Notes: generated from the letters alone by a model not told the origin. A DNA stretch of 64,000 nucleotides from an uncultured Lachnospiraceae bacterium (GCA_934394565.1 CAKRQV010000009.1:57222-121221); one strand, 5' to 3'; positions 24,880-33,668 are shown, counted from the first letter of the stretch. Numbers and translations are program-made.

Positions 24880-25944
24880 ATGGACAACCAGACTTTTTCC
24901 TTTACTACGGGTCTTTCCCCGATCTATTTTATCCGTGCATTGAAACGTCAGCATTATATTTTGCTCTTGTATTATATTCTCTATGCCATTTTTGCCTTCT
25001 GGCTGGGCCAGTATACACTGCTCAGTGCGGCATTCTGTTTCTTTGTTCTGTCACTGTGCAGCCTTCTGATGCTGCAAAACGATATCGCCACCCGCTGGCA
25101 GGAATACATCTATGCCGCACTTATTATTGCCTGGCAGATCTACAGTCTATACAAATTCGGCTGGAACTGCGGTGCCAGTAACTTTATCATCCCGGTACTG
25201 ATCAGCATCGTTTTTTCTCTGGAATCATCGATGGTAGTCAAGTGCATTTTCAGCATCGGTATGGTAATCTTTCGTCTGGGCATTTTCTTTTACTGCCAGA
25301 CCTATACCCCGGTCTGTGTACTGGACAGACTGCCACTGATGGTATTACAGATACTCAATACACTGCTGGTGTTTTCCGGTATTTTGTCGATCTGCTTCAC
25401 TTTCAGTGCCAATATCCAGAAAACAGAAAAACATCTGCTGCTCTACAATATGGAGCTGCGCAAACAGGTAGCTACAGACCCCTTAACTTCACTGTTTAAC
25501 CGTCGCCGCATCCTTGAGATCATGGAAAGTCATCACCTGGTAACGCCAAAGGAACCTTTCAGTATTGCAATAGGAGATATCGATTCTTTCAAAGCCATCA
25601 ACGACACCTACGGCCACAACTGCGGCGATGCCGTTCTTAAAGCACTTTCCTCACTTTTTCTGGAAAAGACAATAGGACATGGGCATGTCTGCCGCTGGGG
25701 CGGGGAAGAATTTCTCTTCTTCTTCCCGGATATGAATCTTGATCAGGCAACAGCCATTATGGAAGATATCCGTCAGGCAGTTCTGCATCTGAATATCTCC
25801 TATAATACAGAGATATTAAAGGTTTCCATGACCTTCGGTGTGGAGGAATACGACTTTCGTTCTACTATTCAGGAGCTTGTACAGCAGGCTGATGCCAAAT
25901 TGTACTATGGCAAAACGCATGGAAAGAACCGGGTTATTTTCTGA
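24880..25944 (+). CDS. Membrane diguanylate cyclase (GGEEF)
   Basis: A 354-residue protein with about six N-terminal membrane helices (roughly residues 20-190), a short coiled linker, and a GGDEF domain. The active-site loop is RWGGEEF (GGEEF is a functional form), with the upstream GDIDSFKAINDTYGHNCGD metal/nucleotide segment intact. It should make cyclic di-GMP from GTP. ATG 24880 is preferred because GGAGG lies 8 bases upstream; ATG 24865 is the alternative. It is divergent from the ADH-ALDH operon. No I-site (RxxD) is obvious. Confidence 0.82.
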   Translation: MDNQTFSFTTGLSPIYFIRALKRQHYILLLYYILYAIFAFWLGQYTLLSAAFCFFVLSLCSLLMLQNDIATRWQEYIYAALIIAWQIYSLYKFGWNCGASNFIIPVLISIVFSLESSMVVKCIFSIGMVIFRLGIFFYCQTYTPVCVLDRLPLMVLQILNTLLVFSGILSICFTFSANIQKTEKHLLLYNMELRKQVATDPLTSLFNRRRILEIMESHHLVTPKEPFSIAIGDIDSFKAINDTYGHNCGDAVLKALSSLFLEKTIGHGHVCRWGGEEFLFFFPDMNLDQATAIMEDIRQAVLHLNISYNTEILKVSMTFGVEEYDFRSTIQELVQQADAKLYYGKTHGKNRVIF

Positions 25945-25974
25945 TCTTAACTGTAAAAATTTTTGTAAAACAAA

Positions 25975-25997
25975 CGTAACTTTGCGGTAAAGTTACG
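25975..25997. promoter_or_regulatory. Inverted repeat upstream of the CBS membrane protein gene
   Basis: CGTAACTTT and AAAGTTACG flank a 5-base centre. No U-tract follows, so an operator is more likely than a terminator. It sits 37 bases before a TATACT -10-like box at about 26031. Confidence 0.4.
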
Positions 25998-26141
25998 ACT
26001 AACCACTGGATTTCTGCACCAGATATGCTATACTAATCCGTAAAAATCCACATGTTTCGCATGCTTACGCATCCTGACAGCAGACATGCTGATGCAGTGT
26101 GGGCAACAACAAAATCTACTATATAATAAAGGAGAATTATT

Positions 26142-27422
26142 TTGGACACGTCGGCTATACTACAGGCGATCATTTTAGTTATTCTGCTTGCAGCTTCCGC
26201 TTTCTTTTCGTCAGCGGAAACAGCGCTCACCACGGTGAACCGCATACAGGTACAGCTACTTGCAGATGACGGAAACAAAAAAGCAAAAAAAGTACTGAAA
26301 ATCCTGGATCATTCGTCAAAGATGCTTTCCGCTATCCTGATTGGCAACAATATCGTCAATATTTCCGCCTCCTCACTGGCAACGACACTGACGATCAATG
26401 TATTCGGCAGTACCTACATCGGCCTGGCCACTGGTATACTGACACTTCTGGTTCTGGTATTTGGTGAGATCACCCCCAAATCTCTGGCCTCTATTTTTTC
26501 GATGCAGCTATCTCTTGCCTATGCCTGGATCATCTGGCCATTGATAAAGCTTCTGACACCTGTAATCTTTATTGTAGAGGGTATCCGTACCGGCCTGTTA
26601 AAGCTGATTGGTGTTGACCCCAATACCAGAGGCAGCCGGATCACAGAAGACGAATTGAAGACTCTGGTCGACGTTGGCCGTGAAGAGGGTGCCATCGAAA
26701 ACGACGAATTTGAAATGATCACCAATGTATTCAGTCTTGATGAGTCTCTGGCCAAGGATATCATGATCCCCAGAATCGATATGTCCTTTCTGCATGTAGA
26801 TGCGACCTACGACGAGGTTATTGAACTGTACCGCGAGACCAGCTACACCCGTTTCCCGATCTACAGCGACACCCGGGATACCATCATCGGTACGATCAAT
26901 GTCAAAGATCTGCTGCTCTATCCCAAGGATGAGCCGTTCCATATCCGCAAAATTCTCCGGGAACCACATTTCACCTTCGAACATAAGGAAGTCGGCACTC
27001 TGCTGATGGAGATGCAGGAGGGCGGCATCAGCCTGATCATCGTTCTTGATGAATACGGTTCCACCTCCGGTATGATCACGATGGAGGATATCCTCGAAGA
27101 GATCGTCGGTGAAATCCGCGATGAGTATGATAAGGACGAGACCGATGCCATCATCGAGTTAAAGCCTGGCAGGGAGTACCTGATCGACGGCTCCACTAAC
27201 CTGACCGACGTAAATGATACATTAAAGATTGATCTGGAATCCGAGGAATACGATTCGATTGGCGGATACATCATCGAAAAGCTCGACCGTCTGCCAAAGA
27301 GCGGCGAAACGATCCTTCTGGACAATGGGATCAAACTGATCACTGAGCTTGTGAAGCGAAACCGTATCGAAAAGGTACATGTCTTTATCCCGGAAGAATC
27401 TGAGGATGCTTCTGAAAAATAA
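26142..27422 (+). CDS. DUF21-CBS-CorC_HlyC membrane protein (hemolysin/CorC family)
   Basis: A 426-residue protein with an N-terminal DUF21 (CNNM) membrane domain (about four helices; ASAFFSSAETALTTVNR near 20), a paired CBS domain (DIMIPRIDMSFLHVD near 207; ILDEYGSTSGMITMEDILEEI near 300) and a C-terminal CorC_HlyC domain (EYDSIGGYIIEKL). Family members take part in Mg2+ or Na+ transport; the name hemolysin is historical. The start is TTG 26142 with AAGGAG upstream, as no ATG has a better site. A giant hairpin follows 32 bases after the stop. Confidence 0.87.
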   Translation: MDTSAILQAIILVILLAASAFFSSAETALTTVNRIQVQLLADDGNKKAKKVLKILDHSSKMLSAILIGNNIVNISASSLATTLTINVFGSTYIGLATGILTLLVLVFGEITPKSLASIFSMQLSLAYAWIIWPLIKLLTPVIFIVEGIRTGLLKLIGVDPNTRGSRITEDELKTLVDVGREEGAIENDEFEMITNVFSLDESLAKDIMIPRIDMSFLHVDATYDEVIELYRETSYTRFPIYSDTRDTIIGTINVKDLLLYPKDEPFHIRKILREPHFTFEHKEVGTLLMEMQEGGISLIIVLDEYGSTSGMITMEDILEEIVGEIRDEYDKDETDAIIELKPGREYLIDGSTNLTDVNDTLKIDLESEEYDSIGGYIIEKLDRLPKSGETILLDNGIKLITELVKRNRIEKVHVFIPEESEDASEK

Positions 27423-27454
27423 CACACAAACATATACTCTATTGCAGGATGCAG

Positions 27455-27553
27455 CCACCGGGGCATATACATGCCAGGATAAAAATATGCACGGCACAGC
27501 CTTCCAGGCTGTGTCGTGCATATTTTTATCCTGGCATGTATATGCCCCGGTGG
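27455..27553. terminator. Giant hairpin between convergent genes
   Basis: Two 47-base arms pair with one mismatch around the 5-base loop TTCCA. It fills the gap between the CBS protein gene and the SGNH gene and presumably terminates both. The stem is far longer than a normal intrinsic terminator. Its right outer edge runs into a family B-like motif (27545-27567). Confidence 0.72.
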
Positions 27554-27567
27554 AGATTTCTTCTACT
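27545..27567 (-). repeat. Family B-like repeat, partial copy 2
   Basis: In reverse orientation it reads AGAAATCTCCACCGGGGC, close to the left half of the family B consensus. It overlaps the end of the giant hairpin and the stop of the SGNH gene. Confidence 0.4.
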
Positions 27568-28570
27568 CTCTGTTATCGTCCGTGGAACGTTCTGCACCGG
27601 TTCTTTTCTCCAGCACATCAATCTGCCGCTGATAACGTTTCAGGCAGCTGTCCCAGCTTTCATACTCTTTTTCTTCTCTGTGATCTTTCAGCACATAGGT
27701 GTTTTTCAGATATTTTCCCAGATAGGCCGTCACTTTCTGAGCGCCATACAGATTCAGATGGTCTCCTTTATCCTTGGTATCAGTAGTCCAGTCGATGCCC
27801 AGTTCTTCCTGCAACAGATTCAGATCCAGATAAGGCAGATCCCTTTTCTCTGCCAGATCAGCTATGGTATTGTGCTTTTTCATATTCCAGTTCATACTGC
27901 TTGGCGTACTGAAAAGCATAAACTGGATACCATAATCCCTGCACACCTTTGCAATGGCATCTACGTAGCTGACATTCTTTTCCGGCATTGTTTTAAAGTC
28001 TTTGCTGTCTTTCATGTAATTTTTGTATTTCTTCTTAGAAGCCGCCTGTACTTCGGTATTCAGCCGGAATCCCTTCAGATCGCTGGTCCAGCTGAAATCC
28101 TTTTTCTGAAACAGCTCGCCGGGCTTAAACCATTTCCATCGGTCATGGTAGGTAAATACGGAAAGAAATTCCCCGGCTTTATTGTAGGCTACTTCTCCGA
28201 CCGAAAATTTGCGGAAGGTTGCATTGGTCTCTAACACCACCAGATCCGGCTTCTGATTTTCCAGTGCCGTCTTTAACAGTGCCAGTGTATCAAACAGCCG
28301 CTGACCGCCGGTACTGCAATCGTAGGACGTGATTCCCTGTTCCTCCCACAGCTGCATCGGAGAAACTGTCGAATATACCTCACTGTCCCCCAGAAACAGA
28401 ACATCAATCGTATTCTCCGGCTCCGCTATGATCCCCCTGGCATCCCGGTATAAAAAGCCGGAACCCTCGCCATTTCCCTTTGGCATCAGCACAAAGGATG
28501 CCAGCAGAAGAAGCAGCAGCAGTCCCGCTGTAAAACCCAGGCCTCTTATAATATGTCGTAATGTTTTCAC
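27563..28570 (-). CDS. DltD-like SGNH-fold membrane-anchored protein
   Basis: 335 residues with one N-terminal membrane helix (GLLLLLLLASFVLM). The SGNH motifs are FLGDSEVYSTVSP (Ser nucleophile) and the C-terminal DHLNLYGA (Asp-His). GTG 28570 is chosen because AGGAG lies 7 bases before it; a longer start would overlap the MBOAT gene. It is the last of five genes: AMP ligase, PLP decarboxylase, carrier protein, MBOAT, SGNH. In dlt systems DltD works with DltB to place the acyl or aminoacyl group on teichoic acid outside the membrane. The group transferred here may not be D-alanine, given the extra decarboxylase. Confidence 0.75.
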   Translation of the reverse strand: MKTLRHIIRGLGFTAGLLLLLLLASFVLMPKGNGEGSGFLYRDARGIIAEPENTIDVLFLGDSEVYSTVSPMQLWEEQGITSYDCSTGGQRLFDTLALLKTALENQKPDLVVLETNATFRKFSVGEVAYNKAGEFLSVFTYHDRWKWFKPGELFQKKDFSWTSDLKGFRLNTEVQAASKKKYKNYMKDSKDFKTMPEKNVSYVDAIAKVCRDYGIQFMLFSTPSSMNWNMKKHNTIADLAEKRDLPYLDLNLLQEELGIDWTTDTKDKGDHLNLYGAQKVTAYLGKYLKNTYVLKDHREEKEYESWDSCLKRYQRQIDVLEKRTGAERSTDDNRE

Positions 28571-28583
28571 TTGTCCACTCCTG

Positions 28584-30176
28584 TCAGAATCCGGCATAGA
28601 TTGGGTCAATCGGCAGATAGCCATTGCCATAGGCCCCAAAGATCACCAGATATAAAATTGCGCCATACAATATCGCCCAGCGTAAAGGTGCAGGAAACTC
28701 TGCCAGTGCTTTTCGAATGGCAATTCCTTTCTCCTGTAAAATGCTGACCACCAAAATCCCAGGAAGCGTCACTGCCAGAATCATGAAATCATGCCGGTCC
28801 AGCCCCAGTGAAAACAGCGTACCGTCCCTGAAAGAGACCATAGAAAAGCTGCCAAACATCGTGCCAAGCATCGATAACCCCTGCGACAGTGTCGCCGCCC
28901 TGAAGATCATCTCTCCCATACAGACCAAAAATGCCGTCCGGATCATCCGAAATCCTGCATACAGTCCCTTTTCCCGGTTAATATGGCATTTTCCAAGAAA
29001 TCCTGCTGCCACGGGTTCGCTGTAATTTCCCAGCACAATCAACAGAAAGTGAAACATACCAAATCCGATATAGTTCCACCCGGCTCCGTGCCACAGACCA
29101 TTCATCGACCAGACACAAAACAGCGCCACCGTGCCCGCCAGCAGCGGACCATAGTAGTTGCCCATAGTCTTCCTGGCTTTTTTAGTCAGCTCCTTCATCG
29201 GTTTTGCCATGGATACCGGATAAAAGATATAGTCCTTAAACCATGTACCCAGTGTAATATGCCACCGACGCCAGAATTCGGATATGGATTTAGAAAAGAA
29301 CGGTCTGGTAAAATTCTCCGCCAGACGGATATTAAAGATCTCTGCCGTACCGATGATCACGTCCATCGTACCGGAAAACTCCATATATTCCTGGCAGGTA
29401 AAGGCCAGCATGGCTACCAGCATCATCCCCCCGTCATATGCCATACCACTGTCATACAGCTGCTGTACCAGCGGATTTAGGCGATCAGCAATCACTACTT
29501 TTTTGATCAGACCGTACAGGATCCTCTGCAGCCCGGATGTCAGTCCCTGATAACAGATGGGGTTGCCACAAAACAGCTGTGGCTTCATATCCCCATAACG
29601 GACGATCGGTCCTTCCATAATCCCCGGGAAAAAACTCATATACAAGGCAAATTCTGCCAGCTTTTGCTCTGCAGGTATTGTTCCCCTGTATACATCTGTC
29701 AGATAGGATACCGCCTGCAATGTATAAAAAGAAATTCCGATCGGCATGACAAAATGTGGCACATGCAAAAGGGAAGTTGTCCCCAGCAAAGCTGCCACAG
29801 CATTGACGTTTTCCACAAAAAATGCGCCGTATTTCACCGTCAGCAGGATGGCCAGCTGTAAAAGGATGGCCGCTGCCAGAACCCGGCGCTGCTTTTTCTG
29901 CCAGGCAAGCCGCAGTGCCTTTTTATCCGCCCTGTCTGCAGCTTTCACCTCTGCATTTTTCTGTTCTGTCTGTTTTCCGAGGATCTGCCCTGCCTTATAT
30001 ACACTGACTGTTGTGAACAGAAGATAGGCAATCAGCTTACCGCTCATCAGCCAGAACAGTGCATAGCTTGCCACCAGCAGAAGGTAAGGCCGTACTTTCT
30101 TTGGCATCAGCTGATAGCTGAGAATAACGGCCGGCAGGTACAGTGCCAGAAACACAAACGAGCAGTAAGATGTCAT
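28584..30176 (-). CDS. MBOAT-family O-acyltransferase (DltB-like)
   Basis: A 530-residue polytopic membrane protein. The MBOAT signature regions are FWRRWHITLGTWFKDYIFYP and the catalytic-histidine segment NGLWHGAGWNYIGFG. It would move a carrier-bound acyl or aminoacyl group to an extracytoplasmic acceptor. At 530 residues it is longer than DltB (about 400) and nearer the AlgI/PatA-like MBOATs that pair with SGNH proteins. The start ATG 30176 comes 3 bases after the carrier protein stop, with GGAGGA upstream inside that gene. The SGNH gene starts 13 bases after its stop. Confidence 0.85.
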   Translation of the reverse strand: MTSYCSFVFLALYLPAVILSYQLMPKKVRPYLLLVASYALFWLMSGKLIAYLLFTTVSVYKAGQILGKQTEQKNAEVKAADRADKKALRLAWQKKQRRVLAAAILLQLAILLTVKYGAFFVENVNAVAALLGTTSLLHVPHFVMPIGISFYTLQAVSYLTDVYRGTIPAEQKLAEFALYMSFFPGIMEGPIVRYGDMKPQLFCGNPICYQGLTSGLQRILYGLIKKVVIADRLNPLVQQLYDSGMAYDGGMMLVAMLAFTCQEYMEFSGTMDVIIGTAEIFNIRLAENFTRPFFSKSISEFWRRWHITLGTWFKDYIFYPVSMAKPMKELTKKARKTMGNYYGPLLAGTVALFCVWSMNGLWHGAGWNYIGFGMFHFLLIVLGNYSEPVAAGFLGKCHINREKGLYAGFRMIRTAFLVCMGEMIFRAATLSQGLSMLGTMFGSFSMVSFRDGTLFSLGLDRHDFMILAVTLPGILVVSILQEKGIAIRKALAEFPAPLRWAILYGAILYLVIFGAYGNGYLPIDPIYAGF

Positions 30177-30179
30177 ACC

Positions 30180-30410
30180 TTATGCTTCCTCCTGCAGACG
30201 GCAGATCATCTGCCACATCGCCTGCGCAGAATTAAAGTTCGCGGGAATGATCTCAATCGTCGGAATTGTAATATCAAAGGTATCCTCCAGCTCTGCCACC
30301 AGAGACAGGATCTCCAGAGAATTTAAGATCCGCCCATCGATCAGATCTGTTGCTGTCGTAAAGTCTACCCCCGGTTCAAATTCATTTAAGATATCGTATA
30401 ATTCTTCCAT
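30180..30410 (-). CDS. Acyl/peptidyl carrier protein (DltC-like)
   Basis: A 76-residue acidic helical protein. The phosphopantetheine attachment serine is expected in GRILNSLEILSLVAELED; the usual DSL is NSL here. Helix III ends with FNSAQAMWQMICRL. It has a good AAAGGAGA ribosome-binding site. It should carry the substrate activated by the AMP ligase, be acted on by the PLP enzyme, and pass it to the MBOAT protein. Confidence 0.82.
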   Translation of the reverse strand: MEELYDILNEFEPGVDFTTATDLIDGRILNSLEILSLVAELEDTFDITIPTIEIIPANFNSAQAMWQMICRLQEEA

Positions 30411-30515
30411 TGTTTTTGTATCTCCTTTTCTTTTGTTTTTATTTTTTAACCTCTAAGGTTTTTCTCCTGGTCTGATACCTTCCATATTGGAAATTGCCAC
30501 ATATCCGGGCTGTGT

Positions 30516-31694
30516 CTACAATTCACCCAACAGACTGTCCACCGGAATCTGTGCCCTCACCTGCTTCAGTTTTTTATCCGTATCCAGCAGATAGACTGCC
30601 GGGAGCTCACGGCTTAAAAACATCGCAATACCTTCCGCCATACTGTAAGCTCCCGCCTTTTCAAACAGCAGGACATCCCCAATCCGTGGATCTGCCAGCG
30701 GATACTGTTTGACCAGAATATCATTGACTGTGCAAAGTGATCCACAGATCGCGCAGTCCTCTGTTTCCATCCGCTCATCGGCTTTCCACTTGCGGATCAT
30801 GGGATGTTTCATCGCCATCGTCTGTCCATAGTACACCAGCTGGTGAATACCACCATCCACGACCAGATATTTCTGTTTTTTATTTGTTTTCATATCGACT
30901 ATCCTGGTCAGATATGTACCACAGGACGCTGCTATGCTGCGACCAAGCTCCAGCACCACCTGTGTTTTTTCACACAATGGCTGCAAAAGTGCAGATATCT
31001 CCGCCAGATACCCTTCTTCGTCAAAATTTTCCTCCTGAAAGTAGCTGACGAAAAAACCACCACCGTATTCCAGCTCCTGTACCGTGAAGTTCTCTTCCTC
31101 CTGCAGTCTGGTACACAGCGCTTCCAGCTTCAAAAGCTCCCTCCCGATTCTTCTTGCTGTACCTTTTTGCGTGCCGGAAAAATATTGGATCCCCAATATG
31201 TCTATTTCTTTGTACAGTTCACGATCCCGGATAATGGAAAAAAGCTCTGTTTCATCCAGTCCAAACTGGTTTCCACTGGTCAGTCTCAGAAGAACCGGTA
31301 TTCGCCGTTTAAGAGCTCTGCCAATATTGAATAAAAGTGCCAGCTGCTCCATGGATTCCACCGTATAATGCCCGATATCCGGATATTTTTCTGCCAGTTT
31401 TTCCATATATTCCGGTGTCTTGTATACCCCGGAGATTACCATCTGTTCCGGTCGCACACCGGTTTTTAAACCGATATTGATTTCTCCCGGTGAACACAGC
31501 TCTACCCGGTCCGCCACCTCGGCAGCTGCCCTGGTCACAAACGGATTAGCCTTGATGGCATAGCAAAGTTTCAGTTTTTTCGGCAGATGTGTTTTTAGAT
31601 ACCCTATTCGCTCCTGTAACACCTGCGTATCAAATATATAGCAGGGTGTATCCTGCCTGCGCAGGATGTCCTCTATGATTTTATCTTCCAGCAT
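30516..31694 (-). CDS. Fold-III PLP decarboxylase (LysA/BtrK-like) in a dlt-like cluster
   Basis: A 392-residue alanine-racemase-fold decarboxylase. The PLP lysine lies in CYAIKANPF near residue 46. YGGGFFVSYF, VLELGRS and KAGAYSM match the family. Two motifs depart from diaminopimelate decarboxylase: the usual CESGD reads CTVND, and the HVGSQ-type segment reads FSGTQ. From memory, both changes also occur in BtrK, which decarboxylates glutamate while it is bound to a carrier protein. With an adenylating ligase and a carrier protein as neighbours, a carrier-bound amino acid is a plausible substrate (inference). RBS AGGGGAG. It starts 31 bases after the ligase stop. Confidence 0.75.
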   Translation of the reverse strand: MLEDKIIEDILRRQDTPCYIFDTQVLQERIGYLKTHLPKKLKLCYAIKANPFVTRAAAEVADRVELCSPGEINIGLKTGVRPEQMVISGVYKTPEYMEKLAEKYPDIGHYTVESMEQLALLFNIGRALKRRIPVLLRLTSGNQFGLDETELFSIIRDRELYKEIDILGIQYFSGTQKGTARRIGRELLKLEALCTRLQEEENFTVQELEYGGGFFVSYFQEENFDEEGYLAEISALLQPLCEKTQVVLELGRSIAASCGTYLTRIVDMKTNKKQKYLVVDGGIHQLVYYGQTMAMKHPMIRKWKADERMETEDCAICGSLCTVNDILVKQYPLADPRIGDVLLFEKAGAYSMAEGIAMFLSRELPAVYLLDTDKKLKQVRAQIPVDSLLGEL

Positions 31695-31725
31695 ATGTCT
31701 CCCCTCTTTTATCCGCTTTCTGCGG

Positions 31726-33282
31726 TCAATGCTGCTCTGTTTTACCGGCCTCCGGCTGTACAGTGCTCCCCTTTTTTGCTGTTACTTCCTTAAGCAGAAG
31801 CTTTCGGTCGATCTTACCGTTTTTTGTCAGTATAAAACTGTCTCTTGCCACCAGCCGTTCCGGCAGCATAAACGGCGGCAGGGCTTTGGACAGGGCTTCG
31901 TGCAGATCTTTTTTGTCGATCGTGCCCGTGTAAAAACCATACAGACGGCTCTTTTTCTCATCAAACACACAGACACACCGTTCAACACCGGCGACCTTAG
32001 CCATCGCCCGCTCGATCTCTTCCAGCTCGATCCGGTGTCCCCGGTATTTGATCTGAAAGTCTTTTCTCCCGGCAAAATACAGCTCCCCGTCTGCATCGTA
32101 CCGACCAAGATCACCTGTCCGATATACAGGATCGAGATAATGTTGATGCAATGGATTCTGGACAAAAGCCTGGCTGGTTTGCAGCGCATCACCATAATAG
32201 CCCAAGGCCAGGGCACGTCCCCGTACACAGATCTCCCCAACTGCTCCCGGCTCTGTCACGCGCTGTCTTTGCGCATCCATAAGAAATACCGCTTCATTCG
32301 CAAAAGCTCTGCCGATGGGAATCCCCTCCGTATACTCCCTGTCTCGCCGGATCACATGATAGGTACAGTTGCAGGTAATCTCTGTCGGACCGTAGAGATT
32401 GACAAATTCTGCCTCCGGCAGATGCACCATCCAGTCTTTTAACTGCTTCATGGGCATCACCTCGCCGCTGAACAGCACCTTTCGGACCGTCACCGGACAT
32501 TTGTAATCCAGCCCATGAAACATACTTACCAGACACAGCGCCGATACGGCCCATATCATCGTCGTGATCTTCTGCTCACATAAAAAATCCAGAAGTTCCA
32601 CCGGCCGCGAAAACAGCTCTCTTGGCACCAGCACCAGCGTGGCTCCCGTCTTTATTGCAGTATAGATATCCTTCACCGACACATCAAAGTCAAACGGTGC
32701 CTGGTTGGCGATCCGCTCTGTCTTATCAAATCCAAACGTTTCAGCAAACACATCCGTAAAATCCAGCACCGAACTGTGGCTCACCACCACACCCTTCGGT
32801 GCACCTGTCGAACCGGATGTAAAATTCACATACAGCGGGTCGGTATCAATCTGCTGCGCACGGACCCTGGCCAGCTTCTCTGTATCTTCCGCCGTCTGCA
32901 TAAGCTCCTCTATACACAGACATTCTGCTGCAGGAAAATAGTTTTTTGCCAGACAGATGTGCTCTTTGTCCGTCAGTACAACAGTCAGATGCAGTATCCC
33001 GGCGATCTGTCCCATCCGCACAGACGGTAGCGCCGGATCAAAATATGTATAAAAGCCTCCCGCATACACGATACCGAAAAAGCCACACAATGCGGCCATA
33101 CTCTTTTTCATAAACACCGCCACCGGCTGCCCGGGTGTCACATATCGCAAAAGTCCCGTTCCCACATGACGGCTTTCCTTCGCCAGCTGTACAAACGAAT
33201 ATGCCCCTGTTTCATCGATCACGCCCGTCTTTTCCGGAAACACTTTCTCCGTCGTTTCCAGATATTCCAGTACATTCTTCAT
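31726..33282 (-). CDS. AMP-forming amino acid:carrier protein ligase (DltA-like)
   Basis: A 518-residue adenylation-domain enzyme. Core motifs are present: YVNFTSGSTGAPKGVVVSH (phosphate loop), VNLYGPTEITCNCTYHV, YRTGDLGRYDADGELYFAGR, and the C-terminal catalytic lysine in LTKNGKIDRKLL. It activates a carboxylic or amino acid with ATP and loads it on the carrier protein encoded downstream. Substrate specificity cannot be read safely by eye. First gene of the five-gene cluster, with AAGGAG before ATG 33282. A direct repeat about 80 bases upstream may bind a response regulator. Confidence 0.85.
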   Translation of the reverse strand: MKNVLEYLETTEKVFPEKTGVIDETGAYSFVQLAKESRHVGTGLLRYVTPGQPVAVFMKKSMAALCGFFGIVYAGGFYTYFDPALPSVRMGQIAGILHLTVVLTDKEHICLAKNYFPAAECLCIEELMQTAEDTEKLARVRAQQIDTDPLYVNFTSGSTGAPKGVVVSHSSVLDFTDVFAETFGFDKTERIANQAPFDFDVSVKDIYTAIKTGATLVLVPRELFSRPVELLDFLCEQKITTMIWAVSALCLVSMFHGLDYKCPVTVRKVLFSGEVMPMKQLKDWMVHLPEAEFVNLYGPTEITCNCTYHVIRRDREYTEGIPIGRAFANEAVFLMDAQRQRVTEPGAVGEICVRGRALALGYYGDALQTSQAFVQNPLHQHYLDPVYRTGDLGRYDADGELYFAGRKDFQIKYRGHRIELEEIERAMAKVAGVERCVCVFDEKKSRLYGFYTGTIDKKDLHEALSKALPPFMLPERLVARDSFILTKNGKIDRKLLLKEVTAKKGSTVQPEAGKTEQH

Positions 33283-33358
33283 AGGTCACTCCTTTTCGTA
33301 GTTCCCATGCAGAATACCATACTTTTTTCTTTGAAGGTCGAACATTAAGGATTCTTAA

Positions 33359-33379
33359 CACATCTTCACAAAATCTTCA
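33359..33379 (-). promoter_or_regulatory. Direct repeat upstream of the dlt-like cluster
   Basis: On the - strand TGAAGATTTTG is followed at once by TGAAGATGTG, an 11-base periodic repeat typical of OmpR-family response-regulator sites. No matching promoter box is strong, so the assignment is tentative. Confidence 0.35.
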
Positions 33380-33426
33380 TCTGGACATCGCCCCTTCCCC
33401 TCCGTCACTCTGTTTTTGCCAGTAAA

Positions 33427-33644
33427 AAAATCCCGCCCATAGAAGCAGCCGAGGGGTGTTGCACTCTTTCAAAAACATTTCAAGTGCGCTTTTAGCTTTC
33501 AAAAGATCCAATGCTTACGGAATCTTACGCACGAGCTCGCTTATGCGAGTGCGTTAGATGCAGTTAGCATTTAGCTTTTGAAAGCGTTGCACGCGTTTTT
33601 GAAAGAGCGCAACACCCCTCGGCTGCTTCTATGGGCGGAATTTT
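33427..33644 (-). ncRNA. Structured repeat element, family A, copy 4
   Basis: 50-bp outer stem (33427-33476 with 33595-33644). Its two imperfect positions become G-U wobbles on the - strand and A-C mismatches on the + strand. The 118-nt core, read on the - strand, has GTGC/GCAC, GCAACG, an 8-bp perfect helix CTTTCAAA/TTTGAAAG, AGCTAA, a 5-bp helix ATGCT/AGCAT, AACTGCATCTA, ACGCA/TGCGT capped by CTCGC-ATAA-GCGAG, AAGATTCCGTAA, TGGATCT and CTAAAAGCG. Seven Ts follow directly on the sense strand, as in a terminator. It lies 24 bases past the BMC gene stop, in the same sense. Confidence 0.77.
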
Positions 33645-33668
33645 CGTCCGTCCCCCATCTTCTGTTTT

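Noticed and set aside
25952..25969. TGTAAA direct repeat upstream of the CBS protein gene as a PhoP/WalR box
   Set aside because: Spacing between half-sites is 6 rather than 5 bases and it is about 60 bases away from any -10 box.
2641..33644. Family A elements as integron attC sites, MITEs or a CRISPR array
   Set aside because: No R'/R'' attC boxes or cassette genes, no fixed terminal repeats or target duplications seen, no transposase, and copies are kilobases apart rather than regularly spaced.
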